The notes: generated by a model from the sequence alone, not told the origin. 64,000 nt of DNA from Herminiimonas sp. KBW02 (GCF_003852535.1 NZ_QAJP01000005.1:330403-394402); one strand, 5' to 3'. Positions 37,228 through 46,534 are shown, counted from the first letter of the stretch. Numbers and translations are program-made.

Positions 37228-40119
37228 ATGCTCTCTACGCAAGAAATTTCAGCCAAGTCACCGACAGAAATTGGCAACATCGCGTCCCTCGCGATTGCAC
37301 CGTCGACCTCCAATACACAGACCGCTGGTCTGGGCGAACATCGCATTATTCGTCGTAATGGTGCAGTTGTTGGTTTTGAGCCATCGAAAATCTCCATCGC
37401 AGTAACCAAAGCGTTTTTGGCCGTTAACGGTGGTCAGGGTGCAGCTTCGGCGCGTGTGCGTGAACTGGTTGAGCAACTGACTTCGAATGTCGTCAACGCC
37501 CTGGTACGTCGCCAGCCAGCCGGTGGCACCTTCCATATCGAAGACATCCAGGATCAGGTTGAACTGGCGCTGATGCGTTCTGGTGAACACGATGTTGCGC
37601 GCGCTTACGTTTTGTACCGCGCCAAGCGTATGGAAGAGCGTGCGCAGCAGCAAGCCGCGAAGCCAGTCGAAGAAGCACATCAATTGCATGTGACCGAAGA
37701 TGGTCAGCGTCGTCCGCTGGACATGAATCAAGTGCGTGACCTGATCAATGCAGCTTGCCTGGGTCTGGAAAAACACGTGGATGCCGAAGCGATCCTGCAC
37801 GAAACAGTTAAAAACCTGTACGACGGCGTACCGGTTGAAGAATTGCACAAGTCTGCCATCCTGGCTGCCCGCGCGCTGATGGAAAAAGACCCTGCATACA
37901 GCACTGTCACCGCACGCTTGTTGATGCACACCATCCGTAAAGAAGTATTCGGTCTGGAAGTGGCACAAGCTGACGCGCCTGAGCAATACATCGAATACTT
38001 CCCGAAATTCATTAAAAAAGGTATCGAAGCAGAATTGCTGGATGCCAAGCTCGGCCAGTTTGACCTGAAGAAACTGGGTGACGCCCTGGTTCCTGAGCGC
38101 GACCTGCAGTTCGGTTACCTCGGTCTACAAACTCTGTACGACCGTTACTTCCTGCACATCCGCGATACCCGTATTGAAATGCCGCAAGCTTTCTACATGC
38201 GTGTAGCGATGGGCCTGGCACTGAACGAAATCAACCGCGAAGAACGCGCCATCGAGTTTTACAACCTGCTGTCCAGCTTCGACTTCATGAGCTCGACACC
38301 AACCCTGTTCAACTCCGGTACCCAGCGTTCGCAATTGTCGTCGTGCTACCTGACCACCGTTGCTGATGATCTCGACGGTATCTACGAAGCGATCAAGGAA
38401 AACGCATTGCTGGCTAAATATGCCGGCGGCCTGGGTAATGACTGGACCCCGGTCCGTTCGCTCGGCGCGCATATCAAGGGCACCAACGGTCGTTCGCAAG
38501 GCGTGGTTCCATTCCTGAAAGTCGTCAACGACACCGCCGTTGCGGTTAACCAGGGCGGTAAACGTAAAGGCGCAGTCTGCGCTTACCTGGAAACCTGGCA
38601 CATGGATATCGAGGAATTCCTCGACCTGCGTAAAAACACCGGCGATGACCGTCGTCGTACGCATGACATGAATACCGCTAACTGGATTCCTGACCTGTTC
38701 ATGAAACGCGTCATGGAAAAAGGCGAATGGACCCTGTTCTCGCCATCCGATGCACCAGACCTGCACGACAAAGTCGGCAAAGCGTTCGAAGCGGCTTACA
38801 CCGGTTACGAAGCCAAGGCGGCACGCGGCGAACTGAAACTGTTCAAGAAAATCCAGGCTCTGGATCTGTGGCGCAAAATGCTGTCCATGCTGTTTGAAAC
38901 CGGCCATCCATGGATCACATTCAAAGATCCTTGCAACATCCGTTCGCCACAGCAACACGTGGGCGTGGTTCACAGCTCGAACCTGTGCACCGAGATCACA
39001 CTGAATACCAACGATTCGGAAATCGCAGTCTGCAACCTGGGTTCGGTCAATATGCCTGCCCACATGAAAGACGGCCAGCTGGATCACGTCAAACTGCAAA
39101 AAACGGTACGTACCGCGATGCGCATGCTGGATAACGTGATCGACATCAACTACTATGCAGTCAAGAAAGCACGTGATTCCAACCTGCGCCACCGCCCGGT
39201 CGGCCTCGGCATCATGGGTTTCCAGGACTGCCTGCACATGATGCGCATTCCTTACGCTTCGGATGAAGCAGTACAGTTTGCCGACCGTTCGATGGAAGCC
39301 GTTTGCTACTACGCTTACTACGCATCGACCGAACTGGCCGAAGAACGTGGTCGTTACAGCTCCTACCGCGGTTCGCTGTGGGATCGTGGCATCCTGCCGC
39401 AAGACTCGCTGAAACTGCTGCAAGAAGAGCGCGGCGGGTACCTGGAAGCCGACCTGACAGAAACCCTGGATTGGGCACCGTTGCGTGAACGCATCAAGCA
39501 ATACGGTATGCGTAACTCGAACTGCGTGGCGATTGCACCGACCGCAACCATTTCGAACATCATCGGCGTTTCGGCATGTATCGAACCGACTTACCAGAAC
39601 CTGTACGTCAAATCGAACCTGTCCGGTGAATTCACCGAGATCAATGAATACCTGGTGCGTGACCTGAAAGCCCGTGGTCTGTGGGATGAAGTCATGATTT
39701 CCGACCTCAAATATTTTGACGGCAGCCTGGCCAAGATCGACCGCATCCCGCAAGACTTGCGCGACATCTACTCAACAGCATTTGAAGTTGAGCCTAAATG
39801 GCTGGTTGAAGCAGCATCGCGTCGTCAGAAATGGATCGATCAGGCGCAATCCCTGAACATCTATATGGCTGGCGCATCCGGTAAAAAACTGGACGACACC
39901 TACAAACTGGCATGGTTGCGTGGCCTGAAAACCACTTACTACCTGCGTACCATGGGTGCAACGCATACCGAAAAATCGACTTCCAAAACCGGCGCCCTGA
40001 ATGCAGTTGACTCCGGTGCTCCATCGGCGGCGTCGCAAGCTGCAGCAGAAACAGACGGTCCTGCTTGCATGTTGCGTCCTGGTGATGCAGGATTTGAAGA
40101 GTGCGAAGCTTGCCAATAA
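37228..40119 (+). CDS. nrdA: Class Ia ribonucleotide reductase, alpha subunit
   Basis: Makes deoxyribonucleotides from ribonucleoside diphosphates in complex with NrdB. The start MLSTQEIS, behind GAAGGAGTCGTA, gives 963 residues; a GTG or ATG ten codons upstream overlaps the leader and is less likely. An ATP-cone lies at about residues 38-130 (HRIIRRNGAVVGFEPSKI), then the barrel with SSNLCTEITLNTNDSE and NLGSVNMP. The C-terminal Cys pair is in EECEACQ at the end, after an Ala/Ser-rich linker. The intact ATP-cone predicts dATP inhibition. nrdB follows after 162 bases. Confidence 0.97.
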   Translation: MLSTQEISAKSPTEIGNIASLAIAPSTSNTQTAGLGEHRIIRRNGAVVGFEPSKISIAVTKAFLAVNGGQGAASARVRELVEQLTSNVVNALVRRQPAGGTFHIEDIQDQVELALMRSGEHDVARAYVLYRAKRMEERAQQQAAKPVEEAHQLHVTEDGQRRPLDMNQVRDLINAACLGLEKHVDAEAILHETVKNLYDGVPVEELHKSAILAARALMEKDPAYSTVTARLLMHTIRKEVFGLEVAQADAPEQYIEYFPKFIKKGIEAELLDAKLGQFDLKKLGDALVPERDLQFGYLGLQTLYDRYFLHIRDTRIEMPQAFYMRVAMGLALNEINREERAIEFYNLLSSFDFMSSTPTLFNSGTQRSQLSSCYLTTVADDLDGIYEAIKENALLAKYAGGLGNDWTPVRSLGAHIKGTNGRSQGVVPFLKVVNDTAVAVNQGGKRKGAVCAYLETWHMDIEEFLDLRKNTGDDRRRTHDMNTANWIPDLFMKRVMEKGEWTLFSPSDAPDLHDKVGKAFEAAYTGYEAKAARGELKLFKKIQALDLWRKMLSMLFETGHPWITFKDPCNIRSPQQHVGVVHSSNLCTEITLNTNDSEIAVCNLGSVNMPAHMKDGQLDHVKLQKTVRTAMRMLDNVIDINYYAVKKARDSNLRHRPVGLGIMGFQDCLHMMRIPYASDEAVQFADRSMEAVCYYAYYASTELAEERGRYSSYRGSLWDRGILPQDSLKLLQEERGGYLEADLTETLDWAPLRERIKQYGMRNSNCVAIAPTATISNIIGVSACIEPTYQNLYVKSNLSGEFTEINEYLVRDLKARGLWDEVMISDLKYFDGSLAKIDRIPQDLRDIYSTAFEVEPKWLVEAASRRQKWIDQAQSLNIYMAGASGKKLDDTYKLAWLRGLKTTYYLRTMGATHTEKSTSKTGALNAVDSGAPSAASQAAAETDGPACMLRPGDAGFEECEACQ

Positions 40120-40281
40120 GCGGCTGACAAGCTGGAAACCAGGCGCTGACAGGGCGGTATGAAACCGGCAGGTCAGCGCAAGATTGAACTAGATGTAAAG
40201 AAAGCAGACAAAGGACTATGCGCTTTTGTTCTGCAATGACGGTGTAACGACACCCGCAGAATACGAATAAGGAAATAAGTC

Positions 40282-41475
40282 ATGCTAAGTTGGGATGAAG
40301 AAGTAGCTCCGGCAGCACCGGCGCCAGGCGCGCAGGCAGGATTGCAACCGGCTTTGCAGCAAGTGCGTGAAGCAGCCGCACAACGCGTGCAGGCACAACA
40401 GGAAGTGGCGCTGGATCCTGCGCTGGTAGCGAAAAACGCTGCTGCAGTCGATCCGACCCGCCGTATGGATGCCGCCGACAAGCGCGTCATCAACGGGCAA
40501 ACAGACGTTAACCAACTGGTTCCGTTTAAATACAAATGGGCATGGGATAAATACCTGGCTGGTTGCGCTAACCACTGGATGCCACAAGAGATCAATATGC
40601 AGCGTGATATTGAACTGTGGAAAAACCCGAACGGCCTGACCGACGACGAACGTCGTCTGGTGAAGCGTAATCTCGGCTTCTTCGTCACAGCCGATTCACT
40701 GGCTGCCAACAACATCGTGCTCGGTACCTACCGCCACATTACAGCACCGGAGTGCCGTCAGTATCTGCTGCGTCAGGCATTTGAAGAGGCCATCCACACC
40801 CACGCCTATCAATACATCGTTGAATCGCTGGGTCTGGATGAAGGCGAAATCTTCAATGCTTACAATGAAGTCGAGTCTATCCGCGACAAGGATCAGTTCC
40901 TGATCCCATTCATTGAAACGCTGACCGATCCTGAATTCAAAACCGGCACGACTGAGAATGATCAGAAATTGCTGCGCTCGCTCATCGTGTTTGCCTGTCT
41001 GATGGAAGGTCTTTTCTTCTATGTCGGCTTCGCACAAATTCTCGCGCTCGGTCGTCAAAACAAGATGATGGGTGCTGCAGAGCAGTATCAATACATCCTG
41101 CGTGATGAATCGATGCACTGCAACTTCGGCATCGATTTGATCAACACGATCAAGCTCGAAAATCCGCATTTGTGGACGCCGCAATTCCGCGAAGAGATTA
41201 AAACGTTGTTTTTACGCGCAGTAGAGTTGGAATATCGTTACGCAGAGGATACAATGCCGCGTGGAGTGCTTGGTCTGAACGCACCGATGTTCAAAGGCTA
41301 TTTGAGATTCATTGCAAATCGCCGCGCACAACAAATCGGTTTGGAACCGATGTTTGAACAAGAAGAAAATCCATTCCCATGGATGAGCGAAATGATCGAT
41401 CTGAAAAAAGAGCGCAACTTTTTTGAGACCCGAGTCATTGAGTACCAAACTGGTGGCGCGCTCAACTGGGAATAA
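40282..41475 (+). CDS. nrdB: Class Ia ribonucleotide reductase, beta subunit
   Basis: Carries the di-iron site and tyrosyl radical needed by NrdA. The 397-residue protein has an unusual N-terminal extension of about 60 residues rich in Ala and Gln before the conserved core. Metal-ligand segments are visible in [36 protein letters not shown] and [17 protein letters not shown]. The end TGGALNWE is in the region that docks to NrdA. The gap before it has a hairpin (GCGCTGAC at 40143-40150 with GTCAGCGC at 40172-40179) but no clear terminator, so it is probably co-transcribed with nrdA. Confidence 0.95.
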   Translation: MLSWDEEVAPAAPAPGAQAGLQPALQQVREAAAQRVQAQQEVALDPALVAKNAAAVDPTRRMDAADKRVINGQTDVNQLVPFKYKWAWDKYLAGCANHWMPQEINMQRDIELWKNPNGLTDDERRLVKRNLGFFVTADSLAANNIVLGTYRHITAPECRQYLLRQAFEEAIHTHAYQYIVESLGLDEGEIFNAYNEVESIRDKDQFLIPFIETLTDPEFKTGTTENDQKLLRSLIVFACLMEGLFFYVGFAQILALGRQNKMMGAAEQYQYILRDESMHCNFGIDLINTIKLENPHLWTPQFREEIKTLFLRAVELEYRYAEDTMPRGVLGLNAPMFKGYLRFIANRRAQQIGLEPMFEQEENPFPWMSEMIDLKKERNFFETRVIEYQTGGALNWE

Positions 41476-41487
41476 ATAATTAAAAAT

Positions 41488-41507
41488 CGCGTTGCCTGAG
41501 CAACGCG
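41488..41507. repeat. Short GC-rich hairpin after nrdB
   Basis: An 8-bp perfect stem, CGCGTTGC with GCAACGCG, loop CTGA, 12 bases after the nrdB stop. No T-run on the plus strand. On the minus strand ATTTTTAATT follows, so it could stop antisense transcription. Confidence 0.55.
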
Positions 41508-41637
41508 AAATAAGCAGCAAAAAGAGTAGTTCCAAAGATGCAGTCGCTCAAACAGTAATTGCAAAGACTGCGTAAAACAGGAAAGGCAACAACCAAATTT
41601 AATGAACAGTAGAAGACCTATACGATCTCATCTGCTC

Positions 41638-41678
41638 AAACCGCAACACTTGATTCAGTCAGGTGCGGCGGTTTTTTT
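41638..41678 (+). terminator. Intrinsic terminator of nrdB (first of two)
   Basis: AAACCGC (41638-41644) pairs with GCGGTTT (41668-41674); inside it CACTTGA (41647-41653) pairs with TCAGGTG (41659-41665) using one G-U. Seven Ts are at 41672-41678. Confidence 0.8.
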
Positions 41679-41715
41679 CTTTAAAAAAGGTTTGTTTTTT
41701 CTGAAACAGTATTCC

Positions 41716-41745
41716 AATGCCGGCGTATGCGCTGGCGTTTTTTTT
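41716..41745 (+). terminator. Intrinsic terminator (second of two)
   Basis: GCCGGCG (41719-41725) pairs with CGCTGGC (41730-41736) with one G-U, loop TATG, followed by eight Ts from 41738. Two terminators in a row suggest that strict isolation of nrdAB from the histone gene matters. Confidence 0.75.
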
Positions 41746-41905
41746 GGCTATAGCCGTAGCACAGCTACGTTAGACGCATAGCCAAGCAAGGCTGAAGTGC
41801 TGCATAAGTGAGGGGATGCAGCAGTTCAGCTGGAGCCGAATTCATTAGCGCAAGCAACAAACACGCTTGCGCCGATGAATAATTCGCCCAAACCATCGCG
41901 ATGGT
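41746..41905 (+). ncRNA. Row of strong hairpins upstream of the histone gene (structured leader or small RNA)
   Basis: Four elements: GGCTAT/ATAGCC enclosing CGTAG/CTACG (41746-41783); a long hairpin in which GCTGAA and TGCTGCAT (41791-41805) pair with ATGCAGCA and TTCAGC (41816-41830); ATTCAT plus GCGCAAGC (41840-41855) pairing with GCTTGCGC plus ATGAAT (41865-41880); and the palindrome ACCATCGCGATGGT (41892-41905). It is either the 5' leader of the histone mRNA or a separate RNA. Pairing is directly visible; being an RNA is inference. Confidence 0.45.
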
Positions 41906-41963
41906 GCGGGAGAGTTTCAAACCTAGAAGCTTGATTTTTTCCATCACGTGAAGGAGAAACAAA

Positions 41964-42608
41964 ATGGCAACAGCAGCAAAAAAACCAGCAGCTAAGAAAC
42001 CAGCTGCAAAGAAAGCAGCAGCTAAAAAACCAGTTGCAGCAAAAAAACCAGCCGCCAAAAAACCGGTAGCTAAAAAAGCAGCAGCTAAAAAGCCAGTGGC
42101 TAAAAAAGCAGCAGCTAAAAAGCCAGTAGCTAAAAAAGCGGTAGCTAAGAAAGTTGTCGCTAAAAAGCCAGTGGCTAAAAAAGCAGCAGCTAAAAAGCCA
42201 GTAGCTAAAAAAGCGGTAGCTAAAAAAGTCGTTGCTAAGAAAAAGCCAGTAGCTAAAAAAGCAGCAGCTAAAAAGCCAGCAGCCAAAAAAGCTGTAGCTA
42301 AAAAAGTTGTCGCTAAAAAGCCAGCAGCTAAAAAAGCAGCAGCCAAAAAGCCAGCAGCTAAGAAAGCCGTTGCTAAAAAAGCTGTAGCTAAAAAGCCAGC
42401 AGCAAAAAAAGCGGCCGCTAAAAAGCCAGCAGCTAAGCCAGCAGCCAAAAAAGCTGTAGCTAAAAAGCCAGTTGCTAAAAAACCTGCAGCTAAAAAAGCA
42501 GCGCCTAAAAAGCCTGCAGCGAAGCCAGCAGCAGTAGCAGCACCTGCAGTTAAGACGGTGTTGAATCCGGCAGCAGCATGGCCGTTTCCAACGGGCACAC
42601 GTCCGTAA
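41964..42608 (+). CDS. Histone H1-like Lys/Ala/Pro-rich protein
   Basis: A 214-residue, very basic protein built almost only of repeats such as AAKKPVAKK and [10 protein letters not shown], with a non-repetitive end ([12 protein letters not shown]). It has no folded domain. It resembles the bacterial histone H1-like proteins of Bordetella (BpH1) and others that bind DNA without sequence preference and compact the nucleoid. Codon use is AAA- and GCT/GCA-rich, unlike its GC-rich neighbours, owing to the repeats. GAAGGAGAAACAAA precedes the ATG. A phase break at KKKP near residue 93 suggests past expansion or slippage. Confidence 0.9.
   Translation: MATAAKKPAAKKPAAKKAAAKKPVAAKKPAAKKPVAKKAAAKKPVAKKAAAKKPVAKKAVAKKVVAKKPVAKKAAAKKPVAKKAVAKKVVAKKKPVAKKAAAKKPAAKKAVAKKVVAKKPAAKKAAAKKPAAKKAVAKKAVAKKPAAKKAAAKKPAAKPAAKKAVAKKPVAKKPAAKKAAPKKPAAKPAAVAAPAVKTVLNPAAAWPFPTGTRP
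41967..42550 (+). repeat. Long low-complexity coding repeat (histone gene)
   Basis: About 580 bases of near-repeats of the GCTAAAAAGCCAGTAGC kind and variants, encoding [10 protein letters not shown] units. Long direct repeats like this can recombine and change length. Reads shorter than the block would not place uniquely. Confidence 0.9.
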
Positions 42609-42652
42609 ATCCAGGTTCGCCTGGATGCGCCTGATTAAATTCAGGCACAATC

Positions 42653-42689
42653 CCGCTGTGTGGCTTTTGTCGCACAGCGGTTTTTTTTT
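42653..42689 (+). terminator. Intrinsic terminator after the histone gene
   Basis: An 8-bp perfect stem, CCGCTGTG (42653-42660) with CACAGCGG (42673-42680), 12-base loop, followed by nine Ts. It ends 11 bases before the yggT start codon, and the yggT ribosome-binding site AAGGAG comes directly after it. Confidence 0.9.
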
Positions 42690-42700
42690 AAGGAGCTTCC

Positions 42701-43243
42701 GTGCTGGATAGTGTATTTACGCTGATTATTGATACGGTCGCCATCGTGCTGGCCGGTGCCTTGCTGCTCAGATTCTGGATGCAGGCTGTGCGCGTGCGTC
42801 CACCGATGGAGCTGGCACAATTTACCTATCAACTGACCGACTGGCTGGTACGCCCGCTGCGCCGTGTATTACCGGGTGCTGGTGGTTACGACTGGGCCAG
42901 TGTGATTGCTGCCTTTCTGGTGGCATTGGCAGCGACGGCAGTTGATCTGTTGCTGCGTGGTGGTTTCAGTGCGCAAACGCTGCTGCTTTTGTCCTTGCTA
43001 CGCGTCGTGCAATGGGCCTTGTATGGCTTGATCGGCCTGATTCTGATCGAGGTGATATTTAGCTGGGTGAATCCGCGTGCGCCGCTGGCACCGTTTGTTC
43101 GTGCCTTGAATGATCCGCTGATGCGGCCGTTGCGCCGGGTGGTGCCCTTGATCGGCACGGTGGATTTATCGCCGCTGGTTGCGCTGATCCTGCTGCGCAT
43201 TGCGATTCAGCTGGTCACTACCGTGGTGGCAGCGCTGCTGTAA
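42701..43243 (+). CDS. yggT: YggT-family membrane protein
   Basis: A 180-residue inner-membrane protein with two YGGT repeats. The first is at about residues 5-90 (VFTLIIDTVAIVLAGALLLRF...RPLRRVLPGAGGYDW). The second is at 100-175 (LLSLLRVVQWALYGLIGLILIEVIFSWVNP...PLRRVVPLIGTVDLSP). Proteins of this family affect osmotic tolerance in E. coli; the mechanism is unknown. It starts with GTG 7 bases after AAGGAG. A terminator ends just before its ribosome-binding site. Confidence 0.9.
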   Translation: MLDSVFTLIIDTVAIVLAGALLLRFWMQAVRVRPPMELAQFTYQLTDWLVRPLRRVLPGAGGYDWASVIAAFLVALAATAVDLLLRGGFSAQTLLLLSLLRVVQWALYGLIGLILIEVIFSWVNPRAPLAPFVRALNDPLMRPLRRVVPLIGTVDLSPLVALILLRIAIQLVTTVVAALL

Positions 43244-43250
43244 AGATATA

Positions 43251-43280
43251 TGCGGTTCCCGCCGCTGAGCCGGAACCGCA
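43251..43280. terminator. Weak shared terminator between yggT and the PfkB kinase gene
   Basis: A 9-bp perfect stem, TGCGGTTCC (43251-43259) with GGAACCGCA (43272-43280), 12-base loop, between convergent genes. Only GGTATTTCC follows on the plus strand, so termination strength is uncertain. Confidence 0.5.
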
Positions 43281-43292
43281 GGTATTTCCTGC

Positions 43293-44225
43293 TTACAGAC
43301 GATAGCCGAAGGCTTGCTGGAAGCGATCGTCGATCTCTGCACGTGTCAGCACGTGGTTTTGCGGGCCCTGATGCGCGATCTTGATCGAACCCATCAGGCT
43401 GGACAGGCGTCCGGTAGTCGCCCAATCCATATTGTTGGTCAGGCCAAACAACATACCGGCCCGGAATGCGTCGCCGCAACCAGTCGGGTCGAGGACCTGT
43501 GCGGCTTTCACGCATGGAATATTCAGGTGCTCATTGCCGGTGAAAATCTCTGCGCCTTGTTCGCCACGGGTAACGACCAGGGCGCTGACACGTTCTGCGA
43601 TCTGTTTCAGTGACAAGCCGGTGCGCTCGGTCAGCAATTCTGCTTCGTAATCATTGACAGCGACATAGGTTGCCAGCTCAATGAAGTTTTTCAGTTCATC
43701 ACCATTAAACATAGGCAAGCCCTGGCCCGGATCGAAGATCAGCGGGATATTCAGGTCGGCGCAGTGCTGTGCGTGTTGCAACATGCCGTCACGGCCATCC
43801 GGCGCGACGATTGCGATGGCTACCGGGCCGGCGTCTGCCACCTTGTTGTAATGGGAATAGCTCATTGCGCCCGGATGGAAGGCATTGATCTGGTTGCCGC
43901 CTGCATCCGTTGTGATGAATGCCTGGCCCGTGTAGGCATCGTCGATGGTTTTCAGGCATTGCTGCGAAATCTGCAGTTGTTCGAGGCGTTCGCGATAGGA
44001 TGCGCCGTCCTGACCGATGGTCGCCATGATGAGCGGATCGCCGCCGAGCAATTGCAGGTTGTATGCGATGTTGCCGGCGCAACCGCCGAACTCACGGCGG
44101 ATGGTCGGGACCAGAAAAGACACATTAATCTTATGCAACTGCTCGGCCAGCAAGGCTTCGGAGAAGCGGCCTTCAAAGGACATGATCGTATCGAATGCAA
44201 CGGAACCGCAGATTAAGGATTTCAT
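43293..44225 (-). CDS. PfkB-family carbohydrate (or nucleoside) kinase
   Basis: A ribokinase/adenosine-kinase-type enzyme of 310 residues; the substrate is not evident. It begins MKSLICGSVAFDTIMSFEGRF and has the N-terminal GG pair (FGGCAGNIAYNLQLLGG) and the anion-hole and catalytic base in DPTGCGDAFRAGMLFGL near residue 255. The frame is open 15 codons upstream, but this start fits the family. It lies between yggT (convergent) and the DUF3426 gene, with no pathway partner nearby. Adenosine, a sugar or another nucleoside are all possible. Confidence 0.85.
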   Translation of the reverse strand: MKSLICGSVAFDTIMSFEGRFSEALLAEQLHKINVSFLVPTIRREFGGCAGNIAYNLQLLGGDPLIMATIGQDGASYRERLEQLQISQQCLKTIDDAYTGQAFITTDAGGNQINAFHPGAMSYSHYNKVADAGPVAIAIVAPDGRDGMLQHAQHCADLNIPLIFDPGQGLPMFNGDELKNFIELATYVAVNDYEAELLTERTGLSLKQIAERVSALVVTRGEQGAEIFTGNEHLNIPCVKAAQVLDPTGCGDAFRAGMLFGLTNNMDWATTGRLSSLMGSIKIAHQGPQNHVLTRAEIDDRFQQAFGYRL

Positions 44226-44317
44226 ATTAAGTATGTAAAAGGCCAGAGATAAGAAATTGGTCGCAATCATACACTGTGCCGCTGTATTGCGGCGCGGTGC
44301 TCAGTGCGGGAGTGGTC

Positions 44318-45559
44318 TCAAGGGTAAAACAGGTAGACGCGGTAACCGGAGGCTTTCAACTGCGACAGTTCAAACGATAATTTGACGCTGCGTTCGCTGT
44401 TGGCGCTAAAGCCTATGCGTACATCTTCACTATTACGGAGATAGTCGGCAGGGGTGAAGACGCGTCGCAGCAAGGCTTTTTCATTGATATCGTTGAGCGT
44501 CAATTCTATGTGCGGCCATTCCTGATACGTACTGCTGTAATTGCGTAGCAGCGTAGTGAGTACAAACGTATCCTTGTCATTGGCCAGCGTCTGCAGTTCG
44601 CTGGACTCGATGGAGACCTGATCGATCTGCGCCGGTAAATCGATGCGGCAGCCCAGCAGTTCACAGGCCTGGATCAGCGTGGGTTTGGCTTGCGGGAACC
44701 AGCCGGCGATCTGGTTGCGGAATATATAGCTGGCTTGCAGTACGGCAGCGAGTAGCAAAATGAAGCAGCTGACGCTGAGGAAGATGCGCAGCTTGCGGCT
44801 CAGGCGTTGCTTGCGACGACCGCGCTTGAGGAAGTCGGGTTCGTCCTCGGCGTCGACTTCATCCAGTGCATCGTCGGTCGCCGTCTTGGCGGATTTCCGG
44901 CTGCGACGCCATGGTTTGCGCTGCAAATCATTGATCGCCTGGTCCAGCTCCTTGGGGTCGTATGTGGCGGCAGTATTTTCAGCGTTGATTTCATCCGGTA
45001 ATTCGCGGGTGAAATCCAGCAAGGTCATGCGCTGCAGCGGATCTTCCGGCTTGTTTGCTTCGTAGTCCGGATCCGGGACATAGATGTCTGCATCACGTTC
45101 AAAACCGGCCGGGATATCAAAGTCGATTTTGCTGGCCGCAGCTGCGTTAACGCCTGCTTGTTCGACTACTTGCGCGACTACCTGCTCTTGGTCTGTGACA
45201 ACTTCATCGTCCGCAGGTGCAGCTTCATCTGCTTCTGCAGCATCCGGATTGGTTTCAGGTGCAAATACGCCTGGTGTGGCGGCGTCGCTGGCCTCGTCTT
45301 CTTCCGTAACAGCTGCAACCGTGGCCGCTGGCGCATGCGGTGTATCGACGACGGCGGGAGTAACGGGAGCTGCCTCTGGCGGAGTGGCAGGAGCAGCAGG
45401 CGTTGGCGCTGCTGCATCCTCCGATGGCAAGAGATTCTCTATGCCGTTAAATATTTCCTTGCAGTAGCCGCAGCGCACAAGGCCTGCGCGCAACTTCAAT
45501 TGGTCATGCGCGACGCGAAACGTCGTTTGGCAGTGGGGACATTGAGTCGCGAGTGCCAT
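44318..45559 (-). CDS. Zinc-ribbon / DUF3426 membrane protein
   Basis: A 413-residue protein of unknown role. It starts MALATQCPHCQTTFRVAHDQ with the MJ0042-type zinc ribbon (two CxxC pairs: CPHC and CGYC). A long acidic, Ala/Pro/Val-rich disordered region (about residues 60-210) follows, then a basic segment (KRGRRKQRLSRKLRIF), one membrane segment (FLSVSCFILLLAAVLQ near 275) and a periplasmic DUF3426 domain. The first 25 codons of the longer open frame fall in the prmA tail and are not used. prmA is 13 bases upstream, a common pairing, so they form one transcript. Confidence 0.85.
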   Translation of the reverse strand: MALATQCPHCQTTFRVAHDQLKLRAGLVRCGYCKEIFNGIENLLPSEDAAAPTPAAPATPPEAAPVTPAVVDTPHAPAATVAAVTEEDEASDAATPGVFAPETNPDAAEADEAAPADDEVVTDQEQVVAQVVEQAGVNAAAASKIDFDIPAGFERDADIYVPDPDYEANKPEDPLQRMTLLDFTRELPDEINAENTAATYDPKELDQAINDLQRKPWRRSRKSAKTATDDALDEVDAEDEPDFLKRGRRKQRLSRKLRIFLSVSCFILLLAAVLQASYIFRNQIAGWFPQAKPTLIQACELLGCRIDLPAQIDQVSIESSELQTLANDKDTFVLTTLLRNYSSTYQEWPHIELTLNDINEKALLRRVFTPADYLRNSEDVRIGFSANSERSVKLSFELSQLKASGYRVYLFYP

Positions 45560-45572
45560 AAGTGCGTGAGCC

Positions 45573-46505
45573 TTAGGCCTGGCCGGATTGCGGACCGGGT
45601 GGAAGGTGGCCGGCGAGTGCAACCCAGCCTTCATGTTCGGCCCAGACGCTGAGCGCGATGAAAGGGGCGTACGCCGCGGTGACTTCTTCGACCTGGGTCG
45701 CGAGTACGCCGGACAGTATCAGTTTGCCGCCCGGACGCACGCGTCCGGATAACATCGGCGCCATGACCTTGAGCGGGTTGGCGAGGATATTTGCGACCAC
45801 CACGTCAAAAGTGTGCGCATGGCCGGACACGGCAAACTCATCCGGCAGATAGTAAGCGACGTCGCAATGATTGCGTTCGGTATTGAAGACGGCCGACTTG
45901 ATTGCTTGCGGATCGATATCGATACCGATGACGTCGGTCGAACCCAGTTTGGCTGCCACCATTGCCAGGATGCCGGAGCCGCAACCATAGTCGAGCACGC
46001 TCAGGCCGACTGGCGGATGTGCTTCCAGCCATTCCATGCAAAGGCGTGTGGTCGGATGGCTGCCTGTGCCGAAGGCCAGGCCTGGATCCAGTTCCAGTAC
46101 CAGCGCCTGCGGATCAGGTGCATCGTGCCAGCTCGGTACGACCCAGATGTTTTTGCCGATATGGATAGGTTCGAATTGCGATTGGGTTAAGCGTACCCAG
46201 TCCTGCTCTTCCACTGCACGCAGCGTAAAGACGACATCTGCAACTGCGAGGCCGACGGCTTGCGCAGCTTCGGCCACGATGCTGGCCTGATCGGCTTCTA
46301 TCGGCGTCAGGGCCACGACGCGGCTATGTTCCCACGCTGCTTCTGTCGGTTCCATGCCGGGTTCGCCGAATAAAGGTTGTTCGGCGTCGGTGCCGAAGTC
46401 AGCGTCTTCGACCGAGACTGATAACGCGCCAGCCTCCATCAGCGCATCGGATAATGCTTCCGCATGCGTACGGGCGACTTCGATCACAATTTCGGTCCAG
46501 CTCAT
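45573..46505 (-). CDS. prmA: Ribosomal protein L11 methyltransferase
   Basis: Trimethylates lysines and the N-terminus of L11, using S-adenosylmethionine. It is 310 residues: an N-terminal substrate-binding domain ([20 protein letters not shown]) and a C-terminal Rossmann domain with the SAM motif [19 protein letters not shown] near residue 175, [16 protein letters not shown] before it and [10 protein letters not shown] after it. The zinc-ribbon/DUF3426 gene follows. A -10-like TATAAT lies upstream at 46535-46540. Confidence 0.95.
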   Translation of the reverse strand: MSWTEIVIEVARTHAEALSDALMEAGALSVSVEDADFGTDAEQPLFGEPGMEPTEAAWEHSRVVALTPIEADQASIVAEAAQAVGLAVADVVFTLRAVEEQDWVRLTQSQFEPIHIGKNIWVVPSWHDAPDPQALVLELDPGLAFGTGSHPTTRLCMEWLEAHPPVGLSVLDYGCGSGILAMVAAKLGSTDVIGIDIDPQAIKSAVFNTERNHCDVAYYLPDEFAVSGHAHTFDVVVANILANPLKVMAPMLSGRVRPGGKLILSGVLATQVEEVTAAYAPFIALSVWAEHEGWVALAGHLPPGPQSGQA

Positions 46506-46534
46506 GAATACCTCGATGTACTTTACTGTCAGCC

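Larger units (their letters stand above)
41476..41963 (+). promoter_or_regulatory. Highly structured gap between nrdB and the histone gene
   Basis: A stretch of 488 bases with no supported gene but at least six strong hairpins. In order: a U-less stem (41488-41507), two tandem terminators (41638-41678, 41716-41745), a branched element (41746-41783), a long hairpin (41791-41830), another (41840-41880) and a 14-base palindrome (41892-41905). The last four lie between the terminators and the histone start. I found no good promoter among them. Confidence 0.65.

Noticed and set aside
38125-39753. 542-codon minus-strand frame opposite nrdA
   Set aside because: Shadow produced by the codon bias of nrdA; no recognisable domain or ribosome-binding site.
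41765-42598. Minus-strand frame rich in [12 protein letters not shown] units opposite the histone gene
   Set aside because: Complement of the Lys/Ala repeats read in another frame. It looks like a membrane protein only because of the repeat composition.
43293-44225. Calling the PfkB kinase an adenosine kinase or ribokinase
   Set aside because: The motifs fit the superfamily, but substrate-defining residues could not be judged and no pathway gene is adjacent.
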